Source: Longispora fulva (GTDB taxonomy: Bacteria > Actinomycetota > Actinomycetes > Mycobacteriales > Micromonosporaceae). From it: 64,000 nucleotides of DNA. The stretch spans positions 3,782,001-3,846,000 of the forward strand of contig NZ_JADOUF010000001.1 in NCBI RefSeq assembly GCF_015751905.1. Reading direction: 5' to 3'. The translations under genes were made by a program, and so were the position numbers. The notes under the pieces were generated by a model that saw only the letters and a program-made list of their open reading frames with translations, was not told the origin of the DNA and ran no database searches. Shown one piece after another: positions 41,423 to 51,697 of the stretch (the first letter of the stretch is position 1; each line of letters opens with the position of its first letter).

Positions 41423-42463
41423 TCAGTGGTCCCGCCGGGTGACCAACCGGGCGAGGCCGCCCAACTCGGCCGCGACCCGTTCCGTCGGCCCGGCGGCGGC
41501 CAGCCGCTCCAGGGCCCGGCCGAGCAGGTCGTGGGCCTGGTTCTGGCTCCAGGTCCGCGCGCCGGCCCCGTCGATCAGGTCCGCCGCCCTGGCCAGCTCC
41601 GCAGTCGACAGCGGGTCCTCGCGCTCGTAGAGGTCCGCGAGCTGGCGGCCCTCCTCGGTACCGGAGGACAGCGCCGCCACCACCGGCAGGGACTTCTTCC
41701 GGTTCTGCAGGTCGGAGTAGACGGGCTTGCCGGTGACCGCCGGGTCGCCCCAGATCCCGAGCAGGTCGTCCACGAACTGGAACGCCAGCCCGAGGTGCTG
41801 CCCGAACGCCCCGAGGTGCTCGACCTGCTCCGGCCGGCCCCCGCCGAACAGCGCGCCGAGGGCACACGAGGCTCCGAGCAGAGCCGCCGTCTTGCCCTCG
41901 GCCATCCGGAGGCACTCGGCCACCTCCACGTCGGCGCGCTGCTCGAAGGCCAGGTCGGCGAACTGGCCCTCGACCAGGTTCTGCACTGCGGCGCTGAGCA
42001 TCCGCAGCGCCGGCTGGGCCGCGTCGTGCCCGCTGGCGGCGAGCACGTCGAAGGCGCATGTGAGCAGCGCGTCCCCGGCCAGGATCGCCGGCCCGGCCCC
42101 GAACACCGTCCACGCGGTGGCCCGGTGCCGGCGGGTGACGTCGCGGTCCATGACGTCGTCGTGCAGCAGGGAGAAGTTGTGCACCAGCTCGACGGCCACC
42201 GCCGCCGGGAGCGCCGTGGCCGGGCCGCCACCGACGGCCTCGGCCATCAGGAGCACCAGCGCCGGGCGGATCGCCTTGCCGGCGGCCGCCGTGTCGGGCT
42301 CGCCGTACTCGTCGCACCATCCGAAGTGGTACCCGGCGATCCGTCCCATCGAGGGCGGCAGCCCGTCGACCGCGGCCCGCAGCGCGGGGCCCACGGTGTC
42401 GCGGCTCCAGCTCAGCACCTCGGGGGCGGAACGCCCGGCGGTCCTCTCATCCACAGTGGTCAT
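41423..42463 (-). CDS. Polyprenyl diphosphate synthase, probable encapsulin cargo
   Basis: 346 residues. A trans-isoprenyl diphosphate synthase. The first aspartate-rich motif is HDDVMD at 101-106 and the second is [11 protein letters not shown] near 226-236. The [15 protein letters not shown] segment binds the homoallylic substrate. It joins isopentenyl diphosphate to an allylic diphosphate, with product length unknown. It sits 120 bp after a family 2B encapsulin shell gene on the same strand. Polyprenyl synthases are among the known cargo associated with that shell family, so packaging is plausible. The short N-terminal tail (about 15 residues) is the only candidate targeting region that I see. 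Confidence 0.92.
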   Translation of the reverse strand: MTTVDERTAGRSAPEVLSWSRDTVGPALRAAVDGLPPSMGRIAGYHFGWCDEYGEPDTAAAGKAIRPALVLLMAEAVGGGPATALPAAVAVELVHNFSLLHDDVMDRDVTRRHRATAWTVFGAGPAILAGDALLTCAFDVLAASGHDAAQPALRMLSAAVQNLVEGQFADLAFEQRADVEVAECLRMAEGKTAALLGASCALGALFGGGRPEQVEHLGAFGQHLGLAFQFVDDLLGIWGDPAVTGKPVYSDLQNRKKSLPVVAALSSGTEEGRQLADLYEREDPLSTAELARAADLIDGAGARTWSQNQAHDLLGRALERLAAAGPTERVAAELGGLARLVTRRDH

Positions 42464-42583
42464 CGGGCAGCGACCTCCCTGAGCAGATTTCGTTGTCCGC
42501 GGAGTCTCCCACGGGGACCGGGGCGTGTATCGCGATCCGGGGGACGGGTGCCGGCGAACCGCGCCGGCACCGCGACCCCCTCC

Positions 42584-43999
42584 CTAGGCACGGCCCCGGC
42601 CGATCTCGACGTTCTCCAGGATGCCCAGGGCGTCGGGCACGAGGACGGCCACGGAATAGTAGGCGGTGACCAGGTACGAGATGATCGCCTGCTCGCTGAT
42701 GCCCATGAACCGCACCGACAGGCTCGGCTCGAACTCGTCCGGCAGACCGGTCTGGTGCAGGCCGATGACGCCCTGGTTGGACTCGCCGGTCCGCATCGCG
42801 ATGATCGAGGTCGTCTTGGTGTCGCTGACCGGGATCTTGTTGCACGGCAGCAGCGGGACCCCGCGCCACGCCGGCACCATGGTGTCGAACAGCGGCACGT
42901 TGGTGGGATAGATGCCGCGCGCGGTGCACTCCCGGCCGAACGCCGCGATCGCGCTCGGGTGCGCCAACATGAACTGGGTGTTGCGCCGCCGGCTGAGCAG
43001 CTCGTCGAGGTCGTCGGGGGTCGGGGCGCCGGTGCGGGTGTGCAGGCGCTGCTTGAGGTCGGCGTTGTGCAGCAGGCCGAACTCCCGGTTGTTGATCATC
43101 TCGTGCTCCTGGCGTTCGCGCAGGGCCTCGACGGTCAGCCGGAGCTGCTGTTCGATCTGGTTCATCGGCTCGTTGTAGAGGTCTGCGACCCGGCTGTGTA
43201 CCTTGAGCACGGTCTGCGCGACGCTCAGCTCGTACTCGCGGGGGGCCAGTTCGTAGTCGACGAACGTGCCGGGGAGCACGGCCTCGCCGGAGTGGCCGGC
43301 CGACATTGCGATCGCCGCCTCGCCGTGCTTGTTCTGCGGCTGCGACGCGCTCTCCAGGTACTCCTCGACCTGGGCGCGCAGCGCCGGCGACTGGGCGGCG
43401 ACGTCCTCGAAGGCCGCCCGGGACAGGGCCAGAACGGTGCACCTGGTGGCTGCCTTGACGGTGTACTCCCAGATGCCCTGGTCCTCGACGAGCGACTCGT
43501 CGCCGAAGTAGTCGCCGTCCGCCTGCATGCCGAGGACGACCTGGCTGCCGTACTCCCCGGCGCCGATCCGGTTGACCTTCCCGTGCGCGATGAGGAACAC
43601 CTGGTCTGCGACGTGGCCGAACTCGACGATGACGTCGCCGGGCTCGTACTCCTGCTGGGTGAACCTGCCGGCGAGCGCGCCGAGCACGTCGGGGTCCTCG
43701 AAGCCGCGCAGCAGGGCCAGCTCGCCGAGCTCCTGCGGGACGACCGTGACGGTCGAGCCGGTGCTGACGAAGGTGACCCGACCGTCGCCGACGGCGTAGG
43801 TCAGGCGGCGGTTGACCCGGTAGGCCCCGCCCGCGACCTGCACCCAGGGCAGGACGCGCAGCAGCCACCGCGAGGTGATCTCCTGCATCTGCGGCACGGA
43901 CTTGGTGGTGGTCGCCAGGTTGCGCGCGGCGGCCGTCGCCAGACTCTGCTGGCGCTGCTCGGCCTCTACACCCGTTCCGGACCCCATCAACGACGTCAC
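42584..43999 (-). CDS. Family 2B encapsulin shell protein with cyclic-nucleotide-binding insertion
   Basis: 471 residues from GTG 43999; ATG 43987 is an alternative. An N-terminal arm (1-95, [20 protein letters not shown]) is followed by a Crp-type cyclic-nucleotide-binding domain (about 96-215: [20 protein letters not shown], then [13 protein letters not shown]). The HK97-like shell domain (about 235-471) carries [20 protein letters not shown] and [20 protein letters not shown]. This is the family 2B encapsulin layout, where the inserted domain sits on the outside of the shell. It should assemble into a protein compartment. The polyprenyl synthase gene downstream is the probable cargo. The segment around [11 protein letters not shown] lacks the full cAMP-binding consensus, so ligand binding is open. 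Confidence 0.9.
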   Translation of the reverse strand: MTSLMGSGTGVEAEQRQQSLATAAARNLATTTKSVPQMQEITSRWLLRVLPWVQVAGGAYRVNRRLTYAVGDGRVTFVSTGSTVTVVPQELGELALLRGFEDPDVLGALAGRFTQQEYEPGDVIVEFGHVADQVFLIAHGKVNRIGAGEYGSQVVLGMQADGDYFGDESLVEDQGIWEYTVKAATRCTVLALSRAAFEDVAAQSPALRAQVEEYLESASQPQNKHGEAAIAMSAGHSGEAVLPGTFVDYELAPREYELSVAQTVLKVHSRVADLYNEPMNQIEQQLRLTVEALRERQEHEMINNREFGLLHNADLKQRLHTRTGAPTPDDLDELLSRRRNTQFMLAHPSAIAAFGRECTARGIYPTNVPLFDTMVPAWRGVPLLPCNKIPVSDTKTTSIIAMRTGESNQGVIGLHQTGLPDEFEPSLSVRFMGISEQAIISYLVTAYYSVAVLVPDALGILENVEIGRGRA

Positions 44000-44092
44000 G
44001 ACGCACCACCGATCTCTTTCGAATGGACGGCCGGATTAGGCCAGGAATGTCCCCCAATATCACCGGCATCCCCTGCGCTACCGGCTGTCATC

Positions 44093-44122
44093 ATGCTAGG
44101 GACACAGAGAGATCTGGGGCAA
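44093..44122 (-). promoter_or_regulatory. Possible promoter of the encapsulin operon
   Basis: On the minus strand TTGCCC (44122-44117) and TAGCAT (44098-44093) stand 18 bp apart. The predicted start is about 85 bases before the GTG of the shell gene. It matches consensus moderately and is the best candidate in the 262-bp divergent region. Confidence 0.35.
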
Positions 44123-44261
44123 GACCCACGTTGATGCGTAAATCGGACACCGGCCACTGATAGAAACCCAGATTTGGTGGTACAGGTGTGACGGGTGTGA
44201 TTCGGGGCGGTGGAGGACCCACTGACAAAAGATGGCAGTGGTCCCACGGCACAGTGGGCGC

Positions 44262-45455
44262 ATGACGATCACCGCTCCCCCGGCACCCCGCCCGACCGTC
44301 CCGGCCACCCGGGCCGAGCGCCTGCTGCTGCCCGCCACGTTCGTGACCAGCCTGGGCAACGGCATCCAGCTCGTCGCGGCGGCCGTCCTGATCTTCACCA
44401 CCGGGCACAGCACGGTGTCGGTGGGCTGGCTGTTCATCGCGGCCTCTGTCCCGCCCGCGCTGCTGTCGCTGTTCTTCGGCCGGGTCGCCGACCGGCTCGA
44501 CCGGCGGACGTTGTGCCTGGTGGCCGACCTGACCAGCGCGCTCGCCGCCCTCGCGTTGCCGGCCTGGCTGCTGCTCGGCGGGGAGGCGACGAGGGCGGCG
44601 TACCTGGTCACGTTCGTTCTCGCCGTGATCTCCGCGCTGTTCATGCCGGCCAGCAACGCCCTGATCAAGGAGCGGATCGCGCCGGAACGGGTCGGCCGGT
44701 TCAGCGCGCACTTCGAGATCGCGACGCAGGCCGGCAACCTGCTGGCGGCGGCGGTCGGCGGGTTCACCATCCAGCTGGTCGGGACGGCCCCGCTGTTCGT
44801 GGTCAACGGGGCGACGTTCCTGCTGTCGGCGGCCGGGATGTGGCTGATCGGCCGGGCCCCGGCCCCGGTCCGGGCGGCGGCGGTGTCCGCGCCGCGAGCC
44901 GCGGTGACCGGCGTGCCCCTGCTCCGGGTCGGCCTGCTGTACGCCACCTGCACCGTCCTCACCATGGTCAGCAACACCCTGCTCGTCGTGCTCGTCTACC
45001 GGGGCTTCCACCGGGGAGCCGGCGTCTACGGCCTGGTCGACGCGCTGGCCGGGATCGGGTTCGTGACCGCCGCGGCGCTGTACCCCCGCGTCGCGTGGCG
45101 CGGGCACCTGCCGATCGCCGTGGTCGGGATTCTCGGCTGCTGCGCGCTCGTCGCCGTGGAGCACCTGCACGTGGCGGTGCTGCTGCTCGGCATCCCGTTC
45201 GCCGGGGCGCTCGTCGGGCTGGCCCGGGTGGCGACCCGGAGCCTGCTGCTCACGGCCGTGCCGGAGAGCCATGCCGGGCGGGTGTTCGGGGCGACCAACG
45301 CCGCCGGGTTGGGGCTCAGCGCCGGGGTGACCGTGCTGGTCGCCGCCGTGTCCGACCGGGTGGGGATCTCCGCGTCGTTCCTGGTGCTGGCCGGGCTGGT
45401 CGCGGTCACCGCCGCCGGCACGGCCGCCAGCCTGCGGGGCCGGACCCTCGGATGA
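44262..45455 (+). CDS. MFS transporter
   Basis: 397 residues from ATG 44262 (an ATG at 44232 adds 10 unlikely residues). There are twelve hydrophobic segments, with the loop 2-3 signature FGRVADRLDRRTLCLVADL. It has the general pattern of MFS drug-efflux or secondary exporters (PF05977/MFS_3-like). The substrate is unknown. It is divergent from the encapsulin operon and followed by the PolX gene after 50 bp. Confidence 0.88.
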   Translation: MTITAPPAPRPTVPATRAERLLLPATFVTSLGNGIQLVAAAVLIFTTGHSTVSVGWLFIAASVPPALLSLFFGRVADRLDRRTLCLVADLTSALAALALPAWLLLGGEATRAAYLVTFVLAVISALFMPASNALIKERIAPERVGRFSAHFEIATQAGNLLAAAVGGFTIQLVGTAPLFVVNGATFLLSAAGMWLIGRAPAPVRAAAVSAPRAAVTGVPLLRVGLLYATCTVLTMVSNTLLVVLVYRGFHRGAGVYGLVDALAGIGFVTAAALYPRVAWRGHLPIAVVGILGCCALVAVEHLHVAVLLLGIPFAGALVGLARVATRSLLLTAVPESHAGRVFGATNAAGLGLSAGVTVLVAAVSDRVGISASFLVLAGLVAVTAAGTAASLRGRTLG

Positions 45456-45505
45456 GAGGACCGCGTCCGGCGTCCCGAGCCGTCCCGGGGCCCTATGCTG
45501 GGCGT

Positions 45506-47227
45506 ATGGCTCGGTCGAACGAGGCCGTCGCCGCGGTGCTGCGCGAGTACGCCGACCTGCTGTCCATCACCGACGGCGAGGCGTTCAAGGCGCGGGCGTA
45601 CGAGAAGGCCGCGCGCTCGGTCAGCGGGTACCCGAAAGACGTCTCGACCCTCGACGGCGCGCAACTGCGGCAGATCCCGCAGGTCGGCTCCTCGATCGCG
45701 GACAAGATCAGCGAGTTCCTACGCACCGGCACCTTGCCCGCCCTGGAGAGGGCCCGCGAACAGATCCCCGCCGGGGTGCGCGAGCTGACCAGGATCCCCG
45801 GCCTGGGCCCGAAGAAGGCCCGCCAGGTGTACGAGGACCTCGGCGTCACCTCCCTCGCCGAGCTGCGCGCCGCCATCGACGAGGGCAGGCTCGCCGGCCG
45901 GCGCGGCTTCGGCGACAAGACGGTGGAGAACATCCTGCACGGCATGGACCTGCTCGCCCACGACTCGGGCCGGACCACTGTCGACGTCGCGACCACCGTG
46001 GCCGAGGAGGTCGTGGCGGCGTTGTCGGCCGTGCCCGGCTGCGTCCGGTGTGCCTACGCGGGGTCGCTGCGCCGGATGCGCGAGACGGTCGGGGACGTCG
46101 ACCTGCTCGCCGTCGCCGAGGACTCCGGCCCGCTGATGGCGGCGTTCGTGGCGTTGCCGCTGGTCGGGGAGGTGATCGCCCACGGGCCGACCAAGACGTC
46201 GATCCGCACCACGACCGGGCTGCAGATCGACCTACGGGTGGTGAGGCCGGAGTCCTGGGGCGCGGCGCTGCAGTACTTCACCGGCAGCCAGGGGCACAAC
46301 ATCCGCACCCGGGGGATGGCGGTGCGCGCGGGGCTGAAGCTGTCGGAGTACGGGCTGTTCCGGGTCGAGGACGGTTCACTGGTCGCGTCGGAGACCGAGG
46401 AGGACGTGTACGCCGCCCTCGGCCTGCCCTGGATCCCGCCGCCGCTGCGCGAGGACCGGGGCGAGGTCGAGGCGGCGCTGGCCGGGGAGCTGCCGGACCT
46501 CGTCACGGCCGCCGACATCCGGGGCGAGTTGCACAGCCACACGGACCTCACCGACGGGGTGGCGTCCCTCACCGAGATGGTCGCGGCGGCCCGGGCCCGG
46601 GGCTACGCGTACTTCGCGGTCACCGACCACGCGAAGGACATGCCGATGCAGCGGATGACCGACGAGAAGATGCTCGCCCAGCGGGCCAAGCTCCGGGCGC
46701 TCGGCGAGGGCCGGAAGATGACCCTGCTGCACGGCACGGAGCTCAACATCGGGCCCGACGGGGACGTGGACTGGGGGCCGGAGTTCCTCGCCGGGTTCGA
46801 CGTGTGCGTCGCGTCCGTGCACTCGCACTTCCAGCAGTCGGCGGAGGAGTTGACCCGGCGGTTGGTGCGGGCGTGCGAGAACCCCTATGTGAACGTGATC
46901 GGGCATCCCAGTACCCGGCTGCTGGGGCGGCGGCAGGGGATCGAGCCGGACTGGGACGACGTGTTCGCGGCCGCGGCCCGGACCGGTACCGCGATGGAGG
47001 TGAACTGCTTCCCCGAGCGGCTCGATCTGCCCGACGAGCTGATCCTGCGGGCGAAGCGGGCCGGTGTGCGGTTCGCGGTGGACACCGACGCGCACGCCGT
47101 GACCCACCTGGACAATCTCCGGTACGGGATCGGGACGGCCCAGAGGGGGTGGCTCACCGCGGAGGACGTGGTCAACGCGTGGCCGCTGCGGAAGCTGCGG
47201 GCGTTCATCGCGGCGAAGCGCCGCTGA
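45506..47227 (+). CDS. polX: Family X DNA polymerase with PHP exonuclease domain
   Basis: 573 residues from ATG 45506. An N-terminal 8-kDa helix-hairpin-helix region with ELTRIPGLGPKKARQVYEDL leads into the polymerase X palm. That palm has GSLRRMRETVGDVDLL (Asp197, Asp199) and a third catalytic Asp near 242 (LQIDLRVV). The C-terminal PHP domain (from about 338) carries GELHSHTDLTDG (His343, His345), HAKDM and the TDAHAVTHLDNL metal site. It fills gaps in base-excision repair and has 3'-5' exonuclease activity in characterised bacterial PolX. Confidence 0.95.
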   Translation: MARSNEAVAAVLREYADLLSITDGEAFKARAYEKAARSVSGYPKDVSTLDGAQLRQIPQVGSSIADKISEFLRTGTLPALERAREQIPAGVRELTRIPGLGPKKARQVYEDLGVTSLAELRAAIDEGRLAGRRGFGDKTVENILHGMDLLAHDSGRTTVDVATTVAEEVVAALSAVPGCVRCAYAGSLRRMRETVGDVDLLAVAEDSGPLMAAFVALPLVGEVIAHGPTKTSIRTTTGLQIDLRVVRPESWGAALQYFTGSQGHNIRTRGMAVRAGLKLSEYGLFRVEDGSLVASETEEDVYAALGLPWIPPPLREDRGEVEAALAGELPDLVTAADIRGELHSHTDLTDGVASLTEMVAAARARGYAYFAVTDHAKDMPMQRMTDEKMLAQRAKLRALGEGRKMTLLHGTELNIGPDGDVDWGPEFLAGFDVCVASVHSHFQQSAEELTRRLVRACENPYVNVIGHPSTRLLGRRQGIEPDWDDVFAAAARTGTAMEVNCFPERLDLPDELILRAKRAGVRFAVDTDAHAVTHLDNLRYGIGTAQRGWLTAEDVVNAWPLRKLRAFIAAKRR

Positions 47228-47291
47228 CCCGGCGCCCTGGCCAACCGCCGAACCGGCCGGCCGGTTCCCGCACATGCGGGACACTCAGGGC

Positions 47292-48113
47292 ATGACCGAA
47301 CCAACCAGGCCCTTCGCCCACGTCGACGAGAGCCCCGAGGACGTCCGCAAGGGCATGCTCGACTACCTCGACGCCGCCGCGGCCCACCCGGAGATCCAGC
47401 GGGTCCGCGCGGACGCCCTCGAAGCCCTCGCCCCGGCAGCGGGCCAGCGCCTCCTCGACGCCGGCTGCGGCGCCGGCGAGGTCGCCCGGCTGCTGCGCCG
47501 CCTCGTCGGCCCGGCGGGCGCGGTCACCGCCCTGGACTTCTCGAAGGAGTACGTCGCGGCCGCCGCCGCCCGGCACGACGGCGACCCGGTCGACTACGTG
47601 GTCGGCGACATCACGGCCCTGGACTTCCCCGACGGGCACTTCGACGGGGTGCGCTCCGAGCGGGTGCTGCAACACCTCGACGACCCCGACGCGGCGATCC
47701 GGGAGCTGGCCCGGGTGACCCGCCCCGGCGGGACGGTGTGCGTGATCGACACCGACTGGGCCTCGTTGCTGTTCGACGGGGTCGACGAGGCGGTGGTGGA
47801 CGAGCTGGTCACGACGATCGCCGGTACCGGCCTGTGGCGCAACGCCCGGATGGGCCGGTCGCTGCGGGGCCGGATGGTCCGCGCCGGGCTGCGCGACGTC
47901 GACACGCTGCCGGTGACGCTGCGGTTCACGGAGGCCGACAGCGCCGCGTCGGTGCTGCCGCTGGTGAACCGGCGGTTCGCCACCCCGCTGGCGGGGATGC
48001 TGCCGGAGCGGCTGGTCACGGCGTTCCACGACACGGTCGACGCGTCGGTGGCCCGGGGCGACTTCCTGGCGGCGTTCACGATGTGGATCACCGTCGGGCA
48101 TGTTTTTTCGTGA
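47292..48113 (+). CDS. Class I SAM-dependent methyltransferase
   Basis: 273 residues from ATG 47292. Motif I LLDAGCGAGEVARLL, motif II VTALDFSKEYV, the DITALDFPDGHFDGV stretch and the VTRPGGTVCVIDTDW strand mark a UbiE/COQ5-like methyltransferase. The C-terminal helices (about 180-273) form the acceptor lid. The substrate is unknown. It shares its strand with polX but has its own start 64 bp later. Confidence 0.9.
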   Translation: MTEPTRPFAHVDESPEDVRKGMLDYLDAAAAHPEIQRVRADALEALAPAAGQRLLDAGCGAGEVARLLRRLVGPAGAVTALDFSKEYVAAAAARHDGDPVDYVVGDITALDFPDGHFDGVRSERVLQHLDDPDAAIRELARVTRPGGTVCVIDTDWASLLFDGVDEAVVDELVTTIAGTGLWRNARMGRSLRGRMVRAGLRDVDTLPVTLRFTEADSAASVLPLVNRRFATPLAGMLPERLVTAFHDTVDASVARGDFLAAFTMWITVGHVFS

Positions 48114-48185
48114 TTAGGGGGAATACGGATGGGTAAGGCAACACGATAGGTCGGTAGATACCAGTGGGAAGGACAGCAGACGATC

Positions 48186-49817
48186 ATGACTGACGACGAG
48201 CGTCCGGTACTCACCAACCGGCAGGGTCACCCCATCCACGACAACCAGAACCAGCGCACCGTCGGGGCCCGCGGCCCGGCCACGCTGGAGAACTACCAGT
48301 TCCTCGAGAAGATCGCCCACTTCGACCGAGAACGCATCCCGGAGCGCGTGGTGCACGCCCGGGGCTTCGTCGCATACGGCTACTTCGAGGCGTACGGCAC
48401 GATCGGGGATGAACCGGTCGCGAACCTGACCCGGGCGAAGCTCTTCCAGAAGAAGGGCCAACGCACCGACCTGGCGATCCGGTTCTCCACCGTGATCGGC
48501 GGCCGGGACTCCTCGGAGGCGGCGCGCGACCCGCGCGGCTTCGCCGTGAAGTTCTACACCGAGGACGGCAACTGGGACCTGGTCGGCAACAACCTGGGCG
48601 TGTTCTTCATCCGGGACGCGATCAAGTTCCCCGACGTGATCCACTCGCTGAAGCCCGACCCGCTGACGTTCCGCCAGGAGCCCAACCGGATCTTCGACTT
48701 CATGTCCCAGACCCCGGAGAGCATGCACATGCTCGTCAACCTGTTCAGCCCGCGCGGCATCCCCGCCGACTACCGGCACATGCAGGGCTTCGGGGTCAAC
48801 ACGTACAAGTGGGTCAACGCGAGAAACGAGACGGTGCTGGTCAAGTACCACTGGATCCCGAAGGTCGGGGTGTCCAGCATGACCGCCGAGGACGCCGCCG
48901 CGGTGCAGGCCGACGACCTCGGGCACGCCTCGCGCGACCTGTGGGAGGCGATCGAGCGCGGCGACTTCCCCGAGTGGGAGCTGCGGGTCCAGGTGATGAG
49001 CGACGAGGAGCACCCGGAGCTGGACTTCGACCCGCTGGACGACACGAAGACGTGGCCGGAGAACCTCTTCCCGCCCCGCCCGGTCGGCCGGATGGTGCTG
49101 GACCGCACCGTGGACAACGTGTTCGCCGAGAACGAGCAGATCGCGTTCGGCACCGGCGTACTCGTCGACGGGTTGGACTTCTCCGACGACAAGATGCTGG
49201 TCGGCCGCACGTTCTCCTACAGCGACACCCAGCGCTACCGGGTGGGCCCGAACTACCAGCAGCTGCCGGTGAACAACGCCAAGCACGCCGACGTGCGCAC
49301 CAACCAGCGCGACGGATTCATGGCGCACCACGTGGACGGCACCGGCGCCAACCCGCACGTCAACTACGAGCCGTCGATCACGGGCGGCCTGCGGCAGGCC
49401 GCCTACCCGACGGCCGACGAGCAGGGCCCCGAGCTGCGCGGCCGCCTCACCCGGGCCCGGATCCCCCGGACGAACGACTACCAGCAGGCCGGCCAGCGCT
49501 ACCTGCTGATGCAGGACTGGGAACGCGACGACCTGGTGCTCAACCTGGTCGCCCTCCTCGGCCAGTGCGACCGGGAGATCCAGGAACGCATGGTCTGGCA
49601 CTTCCTGATGGTCGAGAACGACCTGGGCACCCGGGTCGGCGACGGCCTGGGCGTCACCCCGCAGGACGTCGCGGGGCTCCCGCCGCTGGCCACCCAGAAC
49701 CTGTCCGACGAGGAACGCGAGCGCCTGGCCAACCTGGGCAAGAACCCGCCGCGCGACGTCACCGGCCTGGTGATGACCCACTGCGTCCCCGACGAGCGGC
49801 GCACAACCACCGGCTGA
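48186..49817 (+). CDS. katA: Monofunctional haem catalase
   Basis: 543 residues. It breaks down hydrogen peroxide in the cytoplasm. The distal His57 lies in [10 protein letters not shown] and the distal Asn in [14 protein letters not shown] (about 131-144). The haem-ligand Tyr345 lies in [14 protein letters not shown]. The length fits a small-subunit clade of catalases. The gene symbol is by general similarity. A poor ribosome site and a long 5' spacer (72 bp) give no clear regulator signature; no Fur or OxyR gene is adjacent. A perfect hairpin follows. Confidence 0.95.
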   Translation: MTDDERPVLTNRQGHPIHDNQNQRTVGARGPATLENYQFLEKIAHFDRERIPERVVHARGFVAYGYFEAYGTIGDEPVANLTRAKLFQKKGQRTDLAIRFSTVIGGRDSSEAARDPRGFAVKFYTEDGNWDLVGNNLGVFFIRDAIKFPDVIHSLKPDPLTFRQEPNRIFDFMSQTPESMHMLVNLFSPRGIPADYRHMQGFGVNTYKWVNARNETVLVKYHWIPKVGVSSMTAEDAAAVQADDLGHASRDLWEAIERGDFPEWELRVQVMSDEEHPELDFDPLDDTKTWPENLFPPRPVGRMVLDRTVDNVFAENEQIAFGTGVLVDGLDFSDDKMLVGRTFSYSDTQRYRVGPNYQQLPVNNAKHADVRTNQRDGFMAHHVDGTGANPHVNYEPSITGGLRQAAYPTADEQGPELRGRLTRARIPRTNDYQQAGQRYLLMQDWERDDLVLNLVALLGQCDREIQERMVWHFLMVENDLGTRVGDGLGVTPQDVAGLPPLATQNLSDEERERLANLGKNPPRDVTGLVMTHCVPDERRTTTG

Positions 49818-49894
49818 AAGATCCAGAACCTCAGACGGCTACGGCGACACCTGCCCCGGCATCCATCGGCGATCCGGGGCAGGACGGCGCACGC

Positions 49895-49929
49895 CGGGGC
49901 CCCGGGCGGCTTCGCCGCCCGGGGCCCCG
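49895..49929. terminator. Perfect 16-bp hairpin between convergent genes
   Basis: CGGGGCCCCGGGCGGC and its complement with a TTC loop lie between the catalase gene and the lectin-discoidin gene. This stem form recurs at 28,035 and is the usual shape of terminators in this genome. Confidence 0.75.
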
Positions 49930-49934
49930 ACCGG

Positions 49935-51530
49935 TCAGCCGGTGGTGCCGTAGACCTGCATCTCGTAGAGGGAGTAGCCGTAGGCCGTGCCCCGGGCCGT
50001 GCCGTTGACCCGGACGTAGCGGCCGGCACCCGTCAGGCCGGTCAGGTCGTCGGTGCCGCCGTTGCCGGTGGTCGTGGAGAACACCGTGGTCCAGGTGCTG
50101 CCGTCGGGTGAGGTCTGGATGGTGTACGCCTTGCCGTACGCCGCCTCCCAGCTCAGTTTCACCCGGCTGATCGACGCGGTGGCCCCCAGGTCGACGCGCA
50201 GCCACTGCGGGTCGACGCCCTCCTTGCTCGCCCACCGGGCCCCGCTGAGAGCGCCGTCGAACGCCGCGCCCGCCGGGAAGCTCGAGGACTCCACCGAGGA
50301 CGCCGTCGCCGGCCTGCCCTGCGACAGCAGCACCGGGGTGCCGCCGGTGCCGGCGACCGTCAGCGCGTAGCCGGTCGCGTGGCTGGCCGACGCGGACGTG
50401 CCGGTCACCGTGACGGTGCCGGAGGTGGCCGAGGCGGTGGTGGCCACGGTCATCGTCGACGTCCCGCCGGCCGGGACCGACGCGGGGCTGAAGGTCACGG
50501 TCGCCCCGGCCGGGGCGGTGGCCGACAGGGTCACGGTCTCCGCCGTCCCGGACACCACCGAGGTGGACACGGTCGAGGTCGTCGAGCCGCCGGCAGTCAC
50601 CGTGCCCGCCGTCGGGTTCAGGGCGAGGGCGAAGTCGTTGGTGGCCGGGCCGGAGCGGGTGAACACCCACTGGCTGGCGCTACCGGAACAGCTGCCGGCG
50701 GTCACGGTGCCGCCCGACTCCCGGAAGCACTTGGCCCCGGTCTGCATGTCCGAGATCGTGAGGTTCGGATTGACCGACCACTGCTGGGTGGGTCCGCCGG
50801 TGCACGTCGCCAGCACGATCTTGTTGCTGGAGTTGGCCGCGCACAGGTCACGGATCTGCATGAACGCGCCGTGGAAGGTGAACTGCTGGGTGGCTCCCCC
50901 GGTGCACGGCGCGGTCTTGAAGGCGTTCGACGGCGCGTCCATGCACATGCCCGTCGACACGTTCTTGTACTGCCCGACCGACGTGTTCGGCTGCGCCCCG
51001 CCGTAGCACGCGCCGGTGGAGGTGTTGAAGATCGGCGTCGCGTCGTAGGGCTCGTCGGCGCCCGGGTTGACCACCACCGGCTCCATCGTGGGCGTGTTGT
51101 CGGCGTTGTAGTGGGTGAGCGCGTCCTCGCAGTCGATGGCGTTCATGGCGTTGCCGCCCTTGCCGCCGAGCCACAGGTCGATGTGCCGCAGGTTCGGGCC
51201 GCCGTTGGGGCCGTGGCCGCTCCAGTCCGCCGAGCACTCCTGGCAGGAGTCCTCCATGATGAAGTACTTGCGGACCCTGGGCACCCAGACCCGGGTGCCG
51301 GCCGCGAGCTCCGAGGTGGACGTCGCGAACGTGATCGGGTCGGCGTAGCTGCCCTTGCCGCCGGCCGTGTCGTGGATCTGCGGGTAGGAGATGTCCCCGC
51401 CGGGCGGGGTGTTGTCCCACCAGCCGTAGAAGGTGAGGAAGGTCTGCTGCGTCGTGGCGGCGTGCGCCGGCGTGCCGATGAGCAGGCTGGCCAGCAGGGC
51501 CAGCAGGATGAGCCAGGGTGCGCGCTTCAT
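49935..51530 (-). CDS. Secreted protein with RlpA/3D-like, ricin-type lectin and discoidin domains
   Basis: 531 residues from ATG 51530 with a signal peptide (MKRAPWLILLALLASLLIGT...AHA). The N-terminal domain (about 25-160) has GSYADPITFATSTSELAAGT, VRKYFIMEDSCQECS and HIDLWLGG, the six-stranded double-psi-barrel pattern of 3D/RlpA/expansin-like proteins. A beta-trefoil ricin-type domain (about 165-310, QQF and QQW repeats) and a linker Ig-like domain follow. A C-terminal discoidin domain (about 400-531) completes the chain. It probably binds and loosens a polysaccharide outside the cell; the hydrolytic status is unknown. Confidence 0.82.
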   Translation of the reverse strand: MKRAPWLILLALLASLLIGTPAHAATTQQTFLTFYGWWDNTPPGGDISYPQIHDTAGGKGSYADPITFATSTSELAAGTRVWVPRVRKYFIMEDSCQECSADWSGHGPNGGPNLRHIDLWLGGKGGNAMNAIDCEDALTHYNADNTPTMEPVVVNPGADEPYDATPIFNTSTGACYGGAQPNTSVGQYKNVSTGMCMDAPSNAFKTAPCTGGATQQFTFHGAFMQIRDLCAANSSNKIVLATCTGGPTQQWSVNPNLTISDMQTGAKCFRESGGTVTAGSCSGSASQWVFTRSGPATNDFALALNPTAGTVTAGGSTTSTVSTSVVSGTAETVTLSATAPAGATVTFSPASVPAGGTSTMTVATTASATSGTVTVTGTSASASHATGYALTVAGTGGTPVLLSQGRPATASSVESSSFPAGAAFDGALSGARWASKEGVDPQWLRVDLGATASISRVKLSWEAAYGKAYTIQTSPDGSTWTTVFSTTTGNGGTDDLTGLTGAGRYVRVNGTARGTAYGYSLYEMQVYGTTG

Positions 51531-51697
51531 GGGGGCCTCCGTGCGCGGGTGAGGGGTGTCGATGGCAGCGTCGGCCCCCGCGTACCCGGGAGTCAAGGGA
51601 TCTGACAGGAAACCTGACTATCAATCCGTGGGGCGGAAAGGTCGCCGAGGTGTGCCCGCTATCAGGAAGACTTCGTTCCTAGTTCGCGGGCAGACTG

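Noticed and set aside
41144-44134. A 996-codon plus-strand frame across the synthase and encapsulin genes
   Set aside because: It covers two well-supported minus-strand genes and lacks any recognisable domain.
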